Assembly: GCA_964494345.1 (NCBI GenBank)
Contig: CAZBSI010000005.1
Span: 124,001 to 188,000, forward strand
DNA length: 64,000 bases
From: DTKD01 sp964494345
Lineage (GTDB): Bacteria > Armatimonadota > UBA5829
Direction of reading: 5' to 3'
This document shows positions 42,112-50,448 of the stretch, in pieces (the first letter of the stretch is position 1; each line of letters opens with the position of its first letter). Under the pieces are notes generated by a model. The model was not told the DNA's origin. It saw only the letters and a program-made list of their open reading frames with translations, and did no database searches. The translations under genes and the position numbers were made by a program.

Positions 42112-44151
42112 CTAAACCTCCAGCGTTTCCGCTTTGGACTCGCCCTCGGCAGCCGGCTTGATCGTCTCTTCGAAGAACTTATCGATCTTATCGGGGGTAA
42201 TCCCGCCGTAGACCGTATCTCCGACCTGCACGTTCGGGCTGGCCTTGCACTTCTCGAAGCAGAACGTCGCCTTGAAATCGATCTTACCGGCGAGCCCCGC
42301 ATCTCGAGCCTTGTCGATCAGTTTGCGCAGAGTATCATAAGAGCCACGTAAGTAGCAGTTAGTTCCTATGCACACCGACACCGGAGTCTTGGTCCCAGTC
42401 TGATCGTCGGTCAGATCAAGGTCTTCGCCTTCTATTCTTCTTCTGGATCGATACCCCGTATGCAGCAGCTTGTGTGCGATAGAACTGTTCGGCTCATTCA
42501 ACAAAGTCGAATAGCACTCTTTGATATACGGATTATCGGCCGCGTTGTGCAGCGGCATTATCGCGTCACAATCGTAAAGCGTGGCCTTTCGCTCTTCGCG
42601 GGCCTCCATATCGTTAGGCAATGGCTGTCCGCCGCCGCCGATACACCCGCCTCTGCACGCCATAACCTCGATTATGTCGTAGTCAACCTCGCCGGATTTG
42701 ATCTTCTCCAGAACCTGTCCCGCGTTAGCCAACCCACTGACAACCGCCAGCTTGAGAGTTTTATCCCCTAATGTTACCGAGGCTTCTTTGATGCCCTCAA
42801 GTCCTCTGACTTCTCGAAACTCCATAGGAGCAGATTTGCCGTCGGTGCTGGCCCCTGCAGATGCCATTCGCAACACCGCCTCGGCAACTCCGCCGCTGGC
42901 TCCGAAGATGATTCCCGCCCCAGTCTTGAATCCGAACGGCAAGTCCATCGAATCCGGCGCCAGATTAGCGACCTTGACACCGGCCTGATCGAACATGCTA
43001 ATCAGTTCTTGAGTAGAGAGAACAGCGTTAATGTCCGGGTCGCCATCGACTGCGAACTCCGGTCTGTTGGCCTCGAACTTCTTAGCCGTGCAAGGCATAA
43101 TGGAGACTACATACAGGTCCTCACGCTTCGTGCCTTCGTGGTCGACATAGAACTGTTTTGCCAACGAGCCGAACATCTGCTGCGGGCTTTTACACGAAGA
43201 TAGGTTGGCAATGGAGTCCGGATAGAACTGCTCTACGTATTTAACCCACGCAGGGCAGCAGCTTGTAAACTGCGGCAGTTTCTCCCCCTTTGCCACCCTG
43301 CCGAGAAACTCTGTTGCTTCCTCGACTGTGGTAAGATCAGCGGCAAAGGATGTATCGTAGACCTTATCAAACCCCAACCGACGCAGCGCGGTGACCGTCT
43401 TGCCTATAGCGTGCTCCCCGCCAGGAATTCCATAGGCCTGGGCGACCGCCGCTCGGACCGCGGGGGCGATCTGAACTACAACCGTCTTGGTCGGGTCGTT
43501 GATTGCCTTCCAGACTTCGTCGGTTTCGCTTTTAATTGTAAGGGCGCCCGTAGGACATACCGATGCGCACTGTCCGCAGTAGACGCATTCGACCTCATGA
43601 AGATTTTTCTTAAAAGCCGGGCTGACGCGCACGTCGCTGCCTCTGCCGACAAAATCCAGCACCCCTATCCCCTGCACCTCTTTGCACATCCGCACGCAGT
43701 CCCCGCACAGGATGCACTTGTTGGGGTCGCGCACAAGGGATTGATTGAGGTCGTCGATCGGCACCACGTCGTTGACTTCTTCAAACCTGACATCCTTGAC
43801 GCCGAGTTTCTGGGCTAGTTCCTGCAACCTGCATTGAGTGTTCTTGCCACAGGTCTGGCAGTTGCCGTGATGATTGGCAAGCAGCAGCTCAAGCGCCATT
43901 CTGCGGATCTTCATCACCTGCTCGGTGTGCGTATGAACAACCATTCCGCTTTCGGGCGGAGTCGAGCACGATGCCTGTATACCCCGGCCATCAATGTCGA
44001 CGATGCACATTCGGCAGGCGCCGTAGACGGACAGTTCGGAGTGATAACAGAACGTCGGCAGTTCGATGCCGGACGCACGAATGACCTCCAGCAGGTTTTT
44101 GCATCCGTTTATCGGGGTCTGAGCCCCATCAATAGTTATATATCCTTCCAT
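42112..44151 (-). CDS. hydA: NADH/ferredoxin-linked [FeFe] hydrogenase, catalytic subunit HydA
   Basis: 679 residues. N-terminal [2Fe-2S] domain (Cys35, 46, 49, 62), a His-Cys3 cluster region (about 94-107, 'HHGNCQTCGKNTQC'), and two [4Fe-4S] motifs (146-156 and 189-199). The H-cluster domain has L1 'FTSCCPAW' (Cys298/299), L2 'MPCTAKKFE' (Cys354) and L3 'EVMACRGGCIGGGG' (Cys499/503), all intact. A C-terminal [2Fe-2S] thioredoxin-like domain uses Cys594, 599, 631 and 635, as in T. maritima HydA. With HydB and HydC this forms the trimeric enzyme that couples NADH and reduced ferredoxin oxidation to H2 evolution, or the reverse. The maturases HydE, HydF and HydG are not in the window. Confidence 0.97.
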   Translation of the reverse strand: MEGYITIDGAQTPINGCKNLLEVIRASGIELPTFCYHSELSVYGACRMCIVDIDGRGIQASCSTPPESGMVVHTHTEQVMKIRRMALELLLANHHGNCQTCGKNTQCRLQELAQKLGVKDVRFEEVNDVVPIDDLNQSLVRDPNKCILCGDCVRMCKEVQGIGVLDFVGRGSDVRVSPAFKKNLHEVECVYCGQCASVCPTGALTIKSETDEVWKAINDPTKTVVVQIAPAVRAAVAQAYGIPGGEHAIGKTVTALRRLGFDKVYDTSFAADLTTVEEATEFLGRVAKGEKLPQFTSCCPAWVKYVEQFYPDSIANLSSCKSPQQMFGSLAKQFYVDHEGTKREDLYVVSIMPCTAKKFEANRPEFAVDGDPDINAVLSTQELISMFDQAGVKVANLAPDSMDLPFGFKTGAGIIFGASGGVAEAVLRMASAGASTDGKSAPMEFREVRGLEGIKEASVTLGDKTLKLAVVSGLANAGQVLEKIKSGEVDYDIIEVMACRGGCIGGGGQPLPNDMEAREERKATLYDCDAIMPLHNAADNPYIKECYSTLLNEPNSSIAHKLLHTGYRSRRRIEGEDLDLTDDQTGTKTPVSVCIGTNCYLRGSYDTLRKLIDKARDAGLAGKIDFKATFCFEKCKASPNVQVGDTVYGGITPDKIDKFFEETIKPAAEGESKAETLEV

Positions 44152-44161
44152 TTAATACTCC

Positions 44162-46051
44162 TTAACCCAGCACCACAGCGTCGAACTTGCACACCTCGGC
44201 ACATACCCCGCACTTGGTGCATAGATCCGAGTCGATGACGTAAGGCTTTTTAAGCTCGCCGGAGATCGCGCCCGTCGGACATTTTTTCGCGCACAGACCG
44301 CAGCCCTTGCACTTGTCTTCGACAATAGAGTAACTTCTGAACGCATCGCACTGCCCAGCCGGACAGACGCCGTCGACGATGTGAGCCAGATACTCGTCGC
44401 GGAAGTGCTTCAGCGTCGATATAACCGGGTTCGGGGCCGATTTGCCAAGCCCGCACAGCGAGCCATCGCGCACCGTCAGCGCCAATTCTTCAAGAAGACC
44501 GATGTCCTCCACCTTACCTCGGCCCGCGACGATCCTTTCCAGGATATCGAGCATCCGCCTGGTTCCCTCTCGGCACAACACGCACTTGCCGCAGGATTCC
44601 TTCTGGGTGAAGCTCATAAAGAACCTGGCGATTTCGACCATGCAGGTGGACTCGTCCATAACTACAAGTCCGCCGCTGCCGACCATCGCGCCAACCGATC
44701 GCAGAGAATCGTAGTCCAGCGGCAAATCGAGGTGCTCCTCCGTCAAACATGCTCCGGAAGGCCCACCGATCTGAACAGCCTTAAACTTCAAGCCCGTTCG
44801 AATACCCCCGCCTATCTTGAACACGACGTCGCCCATAGTCGTGCCCATCGGGACCTCGATCAAACCTGTATTGACGACGTCTCCGGTAAGAGCAAAAACC
44901 TTTGTTCCGGGGGATTTCTCGATTCCGAAGCTGCGGAACCACTCCGCTCCGTTCAGGATAATCCGGGAGACGTTGGCGAAGGTCTCGACGTTGTTTACCA
45001 CGGTCGGCTTGCCCCACAGACCAGAATTGGCCGGGAACGGCGGCTTAGGCCTGGGCATCCCTCTGTGACCTTCAATTGAGCTGATAAGGGCGGTTTCTTC
45101 TCCGCAGACAAATGCACCCGCGCCTTCCTTTATATGTATATGGAAGGAGAACGGCCCGCCGAGGATTTTATCGCCGAGCAATCCCGCCTGTTCCGCCTGT
45201 GAGATAGCGGTGCGCAGGCGTTCGATGGCCAGCGGATATTCAGCTCTCACATAGATATAACCTTCGTCGGCGCCTATCGCATAACCGGCGATAGCCATAC
45301 CCTCCAGCAGCGCGTGGGGGTTGCCCTCCATGATACTTTCGTCCATAAACGCGCCGGGGTCGCCTTCGTCGGCGTTGCAGACTATATATTTCTTGTCGCT
45401 TTTGACGATTTGCGTGAATCCCCATTTGCGGCCTGTCGAGAACCCTGCGCCGCCGCGGCCTCTCAAGCCGGACTCTGTGATCTCAGAGACAACCGCCTCC
45501 GGGGTAAGCCCGAACAGCGCCTCGGCCATTGCCCTGTAGCCGTCGCGTGATATGTAGTCTCTAATGTCACCCGGCTCGATGACACCGCAGTCGGCCAACA
45601 CCACGTTGACCTGATCCTTATAGAAAGGAAGCTCGTCGCGGGTCGGGTAACTGGCCTTTTCGTCTTTGAACAGAAGCCGCTCGACGGGCTGGCCGTTGAG
45701 AACGGTCTGGGTGACGATATCTTCCGCGTCCTCGGGTTTGACCTGCGTATAAAAATAATCTGCCGGCAAAATCCGCACAATTGGGCCGACCTGGCAGTAG
45801 CCGGGGCAGCCGCTATAGCCGATGGTGATAGCTTTCTCGTCGTCTTCGTTCATAATATCGGCGCGCACCGGCACCTCGTGCTTGTCCAGCGCCTTCTGCA
45901 GCGCTTCGAGCACCGCAGGGCTGCCGTTTGCCATACACCCCGTGCCTCCGCAAACCAATACGCGAGTGGCGCAGCCTTTAATGGCGGCGACGGCCTTTCG
46001 CTTCAACGAATCGAGTTCGGTCGGTGAATTGAGTCTTGCAAATGGTGTCAT
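44162..46051 (-). CDS. hydB: HydB, NuoF-like flavoprotein subunit of bifurcating hydrogenase
   Basis: 629 residues. N-terminal [2Fe-2S] thioredoxin-like domain ('VLVCGGTGCMANGS', 'GYSGCPGYCQVGP'). The NuoF core binds FMN and NADH: 'LRGRGGAGFSTGRKWGF', 'CNADEGDPGAFMDESIMEGN' and 'GADEGYIYVRAEYP'. A [4Fe-4S] site is 'ESCGKCVLCREGTRRML'. Two C-terminal ferredoxin motifs are 'CKGCGLCAKKCPTGAI' and 'CTKCGVCAEVCKFDAV'. This is the layout of T. maritima HydB, where the flavin site exchanges electrons with NAD(H). It overlaps the hydC stop by four bases and ends 10 bp before hydA. Confidence 0.97.
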   Translation of the reverse strand: MTPFARLNSPTELDSLKRKAVAAIKGCATRVLVCGGTGCMANGSPAVLEALQKALDKHEVPVRADIMNEDDEKAITIGYSGCPGYCQVGPIVRILPADYFYTQVKPEDAEDIVTQTVLNGQPVERLLFKDEKASYPTRDELPFYKDQVNVVLADCGVIEPGDIRDYISRDGYRAMAEALFGLTPEAVVSEITESGLRGRGGAGFSTGRKWGFTQIVKSDKKYIVCNADEGDPGAFMDESIMEGNPHALLEGMAIAGYAIGADEGYIYVRAEYPLAIERLRTAISQAEQAGLLGDKILGGPFSFHIHIKEGAGAFVCGEETALISSIEGHRGMPRPKPPFPANSGLWGKPTVVNNVETFANVSRIILNGAEWFRSFGIEKSPGTKVFALTGDVVNTGLIEVPMGTTMGDVVFKIGGGIRTGLKFKAVQIGGPSGACLTEEHLDLPLDYDSLRSVGAMVGSGGLVVMDESTCMVEIARFFMSFTQKESCGKCVLCREGTRRMLDILERIVAGRGKVEDIGLLEELALTVRDGSLCGLGKSAPNPVISTLKHFRDEYLAHIVDGVCPAGQCDAFRSYSIVEDKCKGCGLCAKKCPTGAISGELKKPYVIDSDLCTKCGVCAEVCKFDAVVLG

Positions 46052-46575
46052 TGAGCGACCTCCGCCTTATCTGCCTCTTCGATTTCATCGATAGCCGCGA
46101 CTATTTTGTCTGCGGTCGTCTGGCCGTATACGTGGCCGTCGATAACGACCGCCGGGGCGAGTGCGCAGGCGCCGATGCAGCTTACTATCTCGAATGTAAA
46201 GAGGTGGTCACCGGTGGTTTTCTGCCCTTTTTGCAGGTCGAGTCGCTGATTGATTGCGTCGATGACAGGCTGATTTTTTCGCACGTGGCAGGCAGTGCCA
46301 TCGCAGCATTTTATGATATGCTTGCCTTTGGGTTCGAGTGAAAATTGCGCATAAAACGTCGCCACGCCATATACCGTGGCCGGCGGGATGTCCAGCGCGG
46401 TGGCGACAAATGTGAGAATCTCCTCCGGCAGGTATCGATATTCGTCCTGTACTTTCTGCAAAATGGGGATCAGAGCGCTTTCAGTCGCTCCGTAATCCTC
46501 GATAATCTGTTGAATCCGGCTGAAATGGCGCCCGGCCTTGGACCCGGGATCGGGCAAAATGGCAGACTGAGCCAA
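46048..46575 (-). CDS. hydC: HydC, NuoE-like [2Fe-2S] subunit
   Basis: 175 residues: helical N-terminus ('FSRIQQIIEDYGATESALIP', 'EYRYLPEEILTFVATALDIP') and the thioredoxin-like [2Fe-2S] fold with ligands in 'CDGTACHVRKNQP' and 'VSCIGACALAPAVVIDGHVY'. Third subunit of the hydrogenase. The frame is open back to 46731, inside rex. However, GGAGG at 46584-46588 lies eight bases before the TTG at 46575, which removes the overlap with rex and gives a normal NuoE length; the TTG is therefore chosen. Confidence 0.93.
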   Translation of the reverse strand: MAQSAILPDPGSKAGRHFSRIQQIIEDYGATESALIPILQKVQDEYRYLPEEILTFVATALDIPPATVYGVATFYAQFSLEPKGKHIIKCCDGTACHVRKNQPVIDAINQRLDLQKGQKTTGDHLFTFEIVSCIGACALAPAVVIDGHVYGQTTADKIVAAIDEIEEADKAEVAQ

Positions 46576-46592
46576 TTTAGCTACCTCCAAAT

Positions 46593-47252
46593 CTATTTGA
46601 CCACGTGGGCCTGATCGTTTGTTATGTTGGATTTCATCGCGTAGGAAAGTGTGATTAGCCCCCACGCCAATGATTGATTTTCGACGACTACGTCGTCCGG
46701 AACATGCAGTTTTACAGGCGCAAAGTTCCATATAGCCTGGATGCCGGCCCCGACCATCATATCTGCGGTCTCCTGCGCTACCTGAGCAGGCACCGCGATT
46801 ACCCCGGCGATGATCTGTTCGGCTTTTACCACTCCGAAAATCTCAGTAACGTTGCGGACACGCAGATTAGACGCCTGATTGCCGATTATCCTGGTGTCCC
46901 GGTCGAATATAGCGGCGAGTTTGAATCCTGCTCTCGACCAGATGCTGCTTGAAACCAGCGCCCTGCCAAGGTTGCCGTAGCCGACGAGGCAGGTCTTTTT
47001 GGGAGTTTCAAGGTCAAGCACTGATCTTATCAGCGCCGCAAGTTGAGCTACTTCGTAGCCGACTTTGGGTTTGCCTTCGGAGCCGAGGTGAAAGAAGTCC
47101 TGCCGCACCTTGACCGCCGCTATGCCTGTCGCGGCGCCTATCTCGGCGCTGGTGACATAGTCCCGCCCATCCGCTTCGAGCTGTTCAAGCAATTCCAGGC
47201 AGAGTTCCATTCTCAGGACAGAGGCTCTTGGCAGTTTTTTATTCTCTCTCAA
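46593..47252 (-). CDS. rex: Rex redox-sensing repressor
   Basis: 219 residues. The N-terminal winged helix ('KLPRASVLRMELCLELLEQL', 'TSAEIGAATGIAAVKVRQDF', 'GYEVAQLAALI') binds DNA. The Rossmann domain begins 'CLVGYGNLGRALVSS' (GxGxxG at 91-96) and binds NADH, which releases DNA. 'LAAIFDRDTRIIGNQ' supplies the NAD-selective acidic residue. The start is TTG at 47250-47252, supported by homology of the first helix rather than by a strong ribosome site. It leads the hydrogenase operon, with its own operator just upstream. Confidence 0.95.
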   Translation of the reverse strand: MRENKKLPRASVLRMELCLELLEQLEADGRDYVTSAEIGAATGIAAVKVRQDFFHLGSEGKPKVGYEVAQLAALIRSVLDLETPKKTCLVGYGNLGRALVSSSIWSRAGFKLAAIFDRDTRIIGNQASNLRVRNVTEIFGVVKAEQIIAGVIAVPAQVAQETADMMVGAGIQAIWNFAPVKLHVPDDVVVENQSLAWGLITLSYAMKSNITNDQAHVVK

Positions 47253-47268
47253 GGTCGACCCCGACTTA

Positions 47269-47286
47269 TCGTTAAACTCTTAACAA
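47269..47286 (-). promoter_or_regulatory. Rex operator
   Basis: Minus-strand TTGTTAA-GAGT-TTAACGA, one mismatch from the Rex consensus palindrome TTGTTAA-N4-TTAACAA. It lies directly after the -10 box, covering the expected transcription start and ending 17 bases before the rex start codon. Confidence 0.88.
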
Positions 47287-47290
47287 TATG

Positions 47291-47319
47291 ATTTTACCCG
47301 ATAACCGATAGCCTGTCAA
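47291..47319 (-). promoter_or_regulatory. Sigma-70 promoter of rex-hyd operon
   Basis: Minus-strand TTGACA (47314-47319), a 17-bp spacer, TAAAAT (47291-47296). The spacer contains two CCGATAA-like heptamer units resembling the satellite at 2413 and 12262. Confidence 0.88.
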
Positions 47320-47409
47320 TAGAAATAGTGGCCAAAATAATATTTATTGCTGAGTAGCAAAATTGATCGCCGCTACGTAACAGCTCACGAATGATGAGCG
47401 CTCCTGCCA

Positions 47410-47440
47410 GTAGTGTCCGATCTCCGTCTCGGACAAGGCT
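47410..47440. repeat. Short palindromic repeat (family D)
   Basis: GTGTCCGATCTCCGTCTCGG-ACA, the inverted counterpart of the element at 2268-2292. The 47287-47793 gap holds only repeats and the rex promoter region. Confidence 0.5.
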
Positions 47441-47504
47441 ATAACAGAGGCCAGTTACTAAACTGGGATGCGTCAGGTTAAACTCGTATGCGTCAGATAA
47501 ATTG

Positions 47505-47575
47505 TCATTCCGAGGCGAATGCCGAGGAATCTGCTTTTTCCCTTCCCATTTCCAGGTCGCGTTTCGTTCGAAATG
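47505..47575. repeat. Family A intergenic repeat
   Basis: TGTCATTCCGAGGCGAATGC-CGAGGAATCTGCTTTTT followed by a GTTTCGTTCGAAATGA copy. This resembles a repeat type commonly seen in intergenic DNA of several phyla. Confidence 0.7.
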
Positions 47576-47593
47576 AGAGTGTATAGTGCTTAA

Positions 47594-47664
47594 TGGGGCG
47601 GCAATTCGGAGATCGCCACAAACCGGGTTGTGAAGTGGCAATTCCGGAGATTGCCACCTATCTG
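47594..47664. repeat. Family C palindromes, two adjacent copies
   Basis: A degenerate copy (GGCGGCAATTCGGAGATCGC-CAC) is followed by a perfect one: GTGGCAAT (47635-47642) and ATTGCCAC (47650-47657) then CTATCTG. Same family as 8260 and 17254. Confidence 0.7.
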
Positions 47665-47689
47665 TTCTTGCTCATTCCCCGCTACCACC

Positions 47690-47768
47690 CCGTGTCATTC
47701 CGCGCGTAGTCGCGGAATCCATAGCAATAGGCGAGGCGTGATCCTGCGACTTCGCGCAGGATGACAAA
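47690..47768. repeat. Family A intergenic repeats, two units
   Basis: CATTCCGCGCGTAGTCGCGG-AATCC and then GATCCTGCGACTTCGCGCAG-GATGACA, each a hairpin with a short loop, just downstream of the aldo/keto reductase gene. Confidence 0.75.
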
Positions 47769-47793
47769 ATGTGGGTGCTACGCCACTGCGCCG

Positions 47794-48819
47794 CTAACCC
47801 GCTTTATGCTCCTCATAGAACTGGTCGTATTCCGATAGAGCCTTGGCGAGTATGTCGGGGGGATTGAGATCGTAAGGGCAGCGGGCGCGACACTGGCCGC
47901 AGTCGGTGCAGTTGTCGATGCGGTGCATTTTTTCATACCACTCGTCGTTAATAAACCCCTGCCACGGCGCGCGTTTCAGCAGCAGGCTCATTCGTGCGGC
48001 CATATTGATGGGGATATCCTGAGGACACGGCAGGCAATAGCCGCAGCCCCTGCAAAAATCACCGGCAAGCTCGCAGCGGTCGTTTTCTATCACCGCAAGC
48101 ATCTCCTCATCCAGAACAGGGGGGTTAGCGTCGAACTTTAGAAGCTCGTCAAGCTCGCTGATCTTCTGAATACCCCAGATAGGGATCAGGTTCTCGAACT
48201 GACGGAGGTATGCAAACGCCGGCGCGAGGTTGGTTATCAGGCCGCCGGAGAGTGGTTTCATCGCGATGATGCCTATATCCGCATCCCTGCACATATCGAC
48301 TAATGCGATATCCTCAGGGGAGGAAATGTGGCAGACGGGGTATTGCAGAGTATCGTAAAGCCCGGATTTGATGGCTGTGATTGCTTTATCCCGTGCGTGA
48401 TTCGTGATGCCGATGAAGCGGGTCATCCCCTTCTGTTGCGCCTCGATAAGCCCGGCATAGGCGGATTCGTCATCATCCGGGTCCTGGATTTGCGCGGGAT
48501 TATGAAGCTGGATAAGATCGACGTAGTCTGTGCGAAGCTCAGTAAGGCTCTTTTCCAGGTCAGCCAATACCCCTGCCCGGTTCCTCGCGCCGGACTTGGT
48601 CGCGATGACTATAGAGGATCGGACGTCGGAGAGTGCGCAGCCAATTTTGGCCTCGCTGTCGGAGTAGCCTCGTGCGGTATCGAAGAACGTTATCCCGCCG
48701 TCATAAGCCGCCCGCAGAATGTGCGCGGATTCCTCCATATCGCATCTCTGAATCGGCAATGCGCCGAAGCCGGTGCGGGTGACGGTAAGATTAGTACGTC
48801 CGAGCCTTGTAGTCTCCAT
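47794..48819 (-). CDS. Aldo/keto reductase with C-terminal [4Fe-4S] ferredoxin domain
   Basis: 341 residues. The TIM-barrel AKR part spans about 1-240, with the catalytic Asp and Tyr in 'ITFFDTARGYSDSEAKIG', Lys in 'IVIATKSGAR' and the expected His in 'DLIQLHNPAQI'. The C-terminal ~100 residues carry two cysteine clusters, 'CRGCGYCLPCPQDIPI' and 'CTDCGQCRARCPYDL', as in the predicted Fe-S oxidoreductases of anaerobes. It probably reduces a carbonyl with electrons from NADPH or ferredoxin; the substrate is unknown. Its ATG overlaps the stop of the phosphoesterase gene by one base (TGATG). Confidence 0.9.
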   Translation of the reverse strand: METTRLGRTNLTVTRTGFGALPIQRCDMEESAHILRAAYDGGITFFDTARGYSDSEAKIGCALSDVRSSIVIATKSGARNRAGVLADLEKSLTELRTDYVDLIQLHNPAQIQDPDDDESAYAGLIEAQQKGMTRFIGITNHARDKAITAIKSGLYDTLQYPVCHISSPEDIALVDMCRDADIGIIAMKPLSGGLITNLAPAFAYLRQFENLIPIWGIQKISELDELLKFDANPPVLDEEMLAVIENDRCELAGDFCRGCGYCLPCPQDIPINMAARMSLLLKRAPWQGFINDEWYEKMHRIDNCTDCGQCRARCPYDLNPPDILAKALSEYDQFYEEHKAG

Positions 48820-50291
48820 CAGTTGTCCTCTCTACCTACGCATGCCAGAATATCAGGCAAATCGGAATATGTCAGCCCGCACTCGCGAATCAGGTTAAGG
48901 TGCGGGTAAAAATCGCCGACCTCGCGATAATGGTGCGAATCGCTGCCGAACACTACTTTTACTCCGGCATCAAGGCAGGTGTTCAAAAAATACGGCGACG
49001 TAATCTGGCCGTGGAAGTTGATCTCCGCCACAACGTTATTTTCTTTAAGAATGTCGATCATACCGGGAATCAGGTGCGGTGGCAGTTGATCATCTGTCCA
49101 GTCGCGGAATATCCTGAGCGGGTGTGCCAGTATATGTATTCCACTGCGCGCAAAGACCGCTAATCGCCCCAGCATCTCATCTGCTGCAGCATACAGGTCG
49201 ATTTCTTCTTTCGGCTTCTTCATCTCGCCGACCCAGTGAATTGAACCGAGCCTGACCTGAGTCGCATCCCATGCGTTGCGACGAACCACCGGGTTGCCCG
49301 CTTTGTCGCAGTCTATTTCAAGTCCCAAAAGAGCCGGCGGGCAGTGCTCGTTGGCCAGTTCCAAATACTGATCCATCCGGTCGTCGGCACCAAGCGGGTT
49401 GTTGATGCCGTCATCGACATAAGTCGCATCCCAATAATATCGACGCTCAAAGTAAAGTTGCCCGCTGTGCTCAGTGAGCGCCATACCCGCAAGGCCGAAC
49501 TCATCCGCCAGCACCCTCGTCACCGGTACTTCCATATTCTGACTGCAATAGGCAAGCGGGGTATGGATATGGTAATCAAACAGACCAAGCTCCTTCGGCA
49601 ATGCAAATTCGTGACGGGTAGTCTCGACGTTATCCCCTTCGATGTTTATCTCAAGAAAAACAAATGGCGACTCACATAATGCGGGGGCGACTATAGCCGG
49701 GCCGGCTCCCCTGCCGACCAGATCGCCGCCCGGATGCCAATGTCCGCTCAGCGACAGCACAAACCCGTTTCGCTCAAACGCATCCCATACCTCTTTGTTG
49801 TTCGTGTAACCATAAGGACTCTGGCTTGCATTCTCAGGAAGAAGTGGGACGTGCTGCACGGAGATCAAAGGGCCGTCGTGATCCTGCCTGGCCTGATCCA
49901 TTCTGGCTATGTCGCGTTCTGAACGGCGAGCGTTATAACCAGGCTGCTCCTGATCAAGGAATGTCAGCAGCCGGTATCCGTTGATGTCGAGGCTCTCCGG
50001 CGGAGGAGGATATACAGAGAAAAACTCGCCGCCGTCGTGGTTGCCCGGCAGGACAATAGTCGGGGATTTGATCAGGTCGATATTTTCTTTAACCGCTTCG
50101 AGGCCTTCACGCGATCCGTCATCCACCAAATCTCCGAGGATAACGGTGACATCGGGCTTGATAAACCTGTTGATCCGGTGAATTGCTCTGAGAAGTAAAA
50201 TGTTGGCTATGGCACTGCGCCTGGGACCTGGCTGATAGATGGATCCTTCGGCGAAGTGAATATCCGCAATTGCGGCAATACGTAACGACAC
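48819..50291 (-). CDS. Fusion of calcineurin-like metallophosphoesterase and PHP-domain phosphoesterase
   Basis: 490 residues, two hydrolase domains. Residues 1-230 are a calcineurin-like phosphoesterase: 'IAAIADIHFAEG' (D-x-H), 'VILGDLVDDG' (GD-xx-D), 'LPGNHDGG' (GNHD) and 'LSGHWHPGG' (GHxH), all metal ligands present. From about 235 a PHP domain follows: 'LFDYHIHTPLAYCS' (HxH), 'ALTEHSGQ', 'LGLEIDCD', 'HILAHPLRI' and 'VVFGSDSHHYREVGD'. No signal peptide. Each half normally occurs alone, so the protein could remove two phosphates from one substrate or open and then hydrolyse a cyclic phosphate; this is inference. GTG start at 50289-50291 with AGGAG nine bases upstream. Confidence 0.9.
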   Translation of the reverse strand: MSLRIAAIADIHFAEGSIYQPGPRRSAIANILLLRAIHRINRFIKPDVTVILGDLVDDGSREGLEAVKENIDLIKSPTIVLPGNHDGGEFFSVYPPPPESLDINGYRLLTFLDQEQPGYNARRSERDIARMDQARQDHDGPLISVQHVPLLPENASQSPYGYTNNKEVWDAFERNGFVLSLSGHWHPGGDLVGRGAGPAIVAPALCESPFVFLEINIEGDNVETTRHEFALPKELGLFDYHIHTPLAYCSQNMEVPVTRVLADEFGLAGMALTEHSGQLYFERRYYWDATYVDDGINNPLGADDRMDQYLELANEHCPPALLGLEIDCDKAGNPVVRRNAWDATQVRLGSIHWVGEMKKPKEEIDLYAAADEMLGRLAVFARSGIHILAHPLRIFRDWTDDQLPPHLIPGMIDILKENNVVAEINFHGQITSPYFLNTCLDAGVKVVFGSDSHHYREVGDFYPHLNLIRECGLTYSDLPDILACVGREDN

Positions 50292-50448
50292 AGAAAAGCG
50301 CTCCTGACATTGGGGTTAATAACAGTCTACCACAGGATTAGGCTGATAGCCAAAAATAGGCGCCGGACCGACACGAGGAAGCCCGGTCGTAATGACAAAA
50401 GGGAGAGGCGGTCGAAACAACCTGGTCGCGGCCGCCCGTCATTTTTTA

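Noticed and set aside
46576..46731. N-terminal extension of HydC overlapping rex
   Set aside because: The ribosome site at 46584-46588 and the normal NuoE length support the TTG at 46575.
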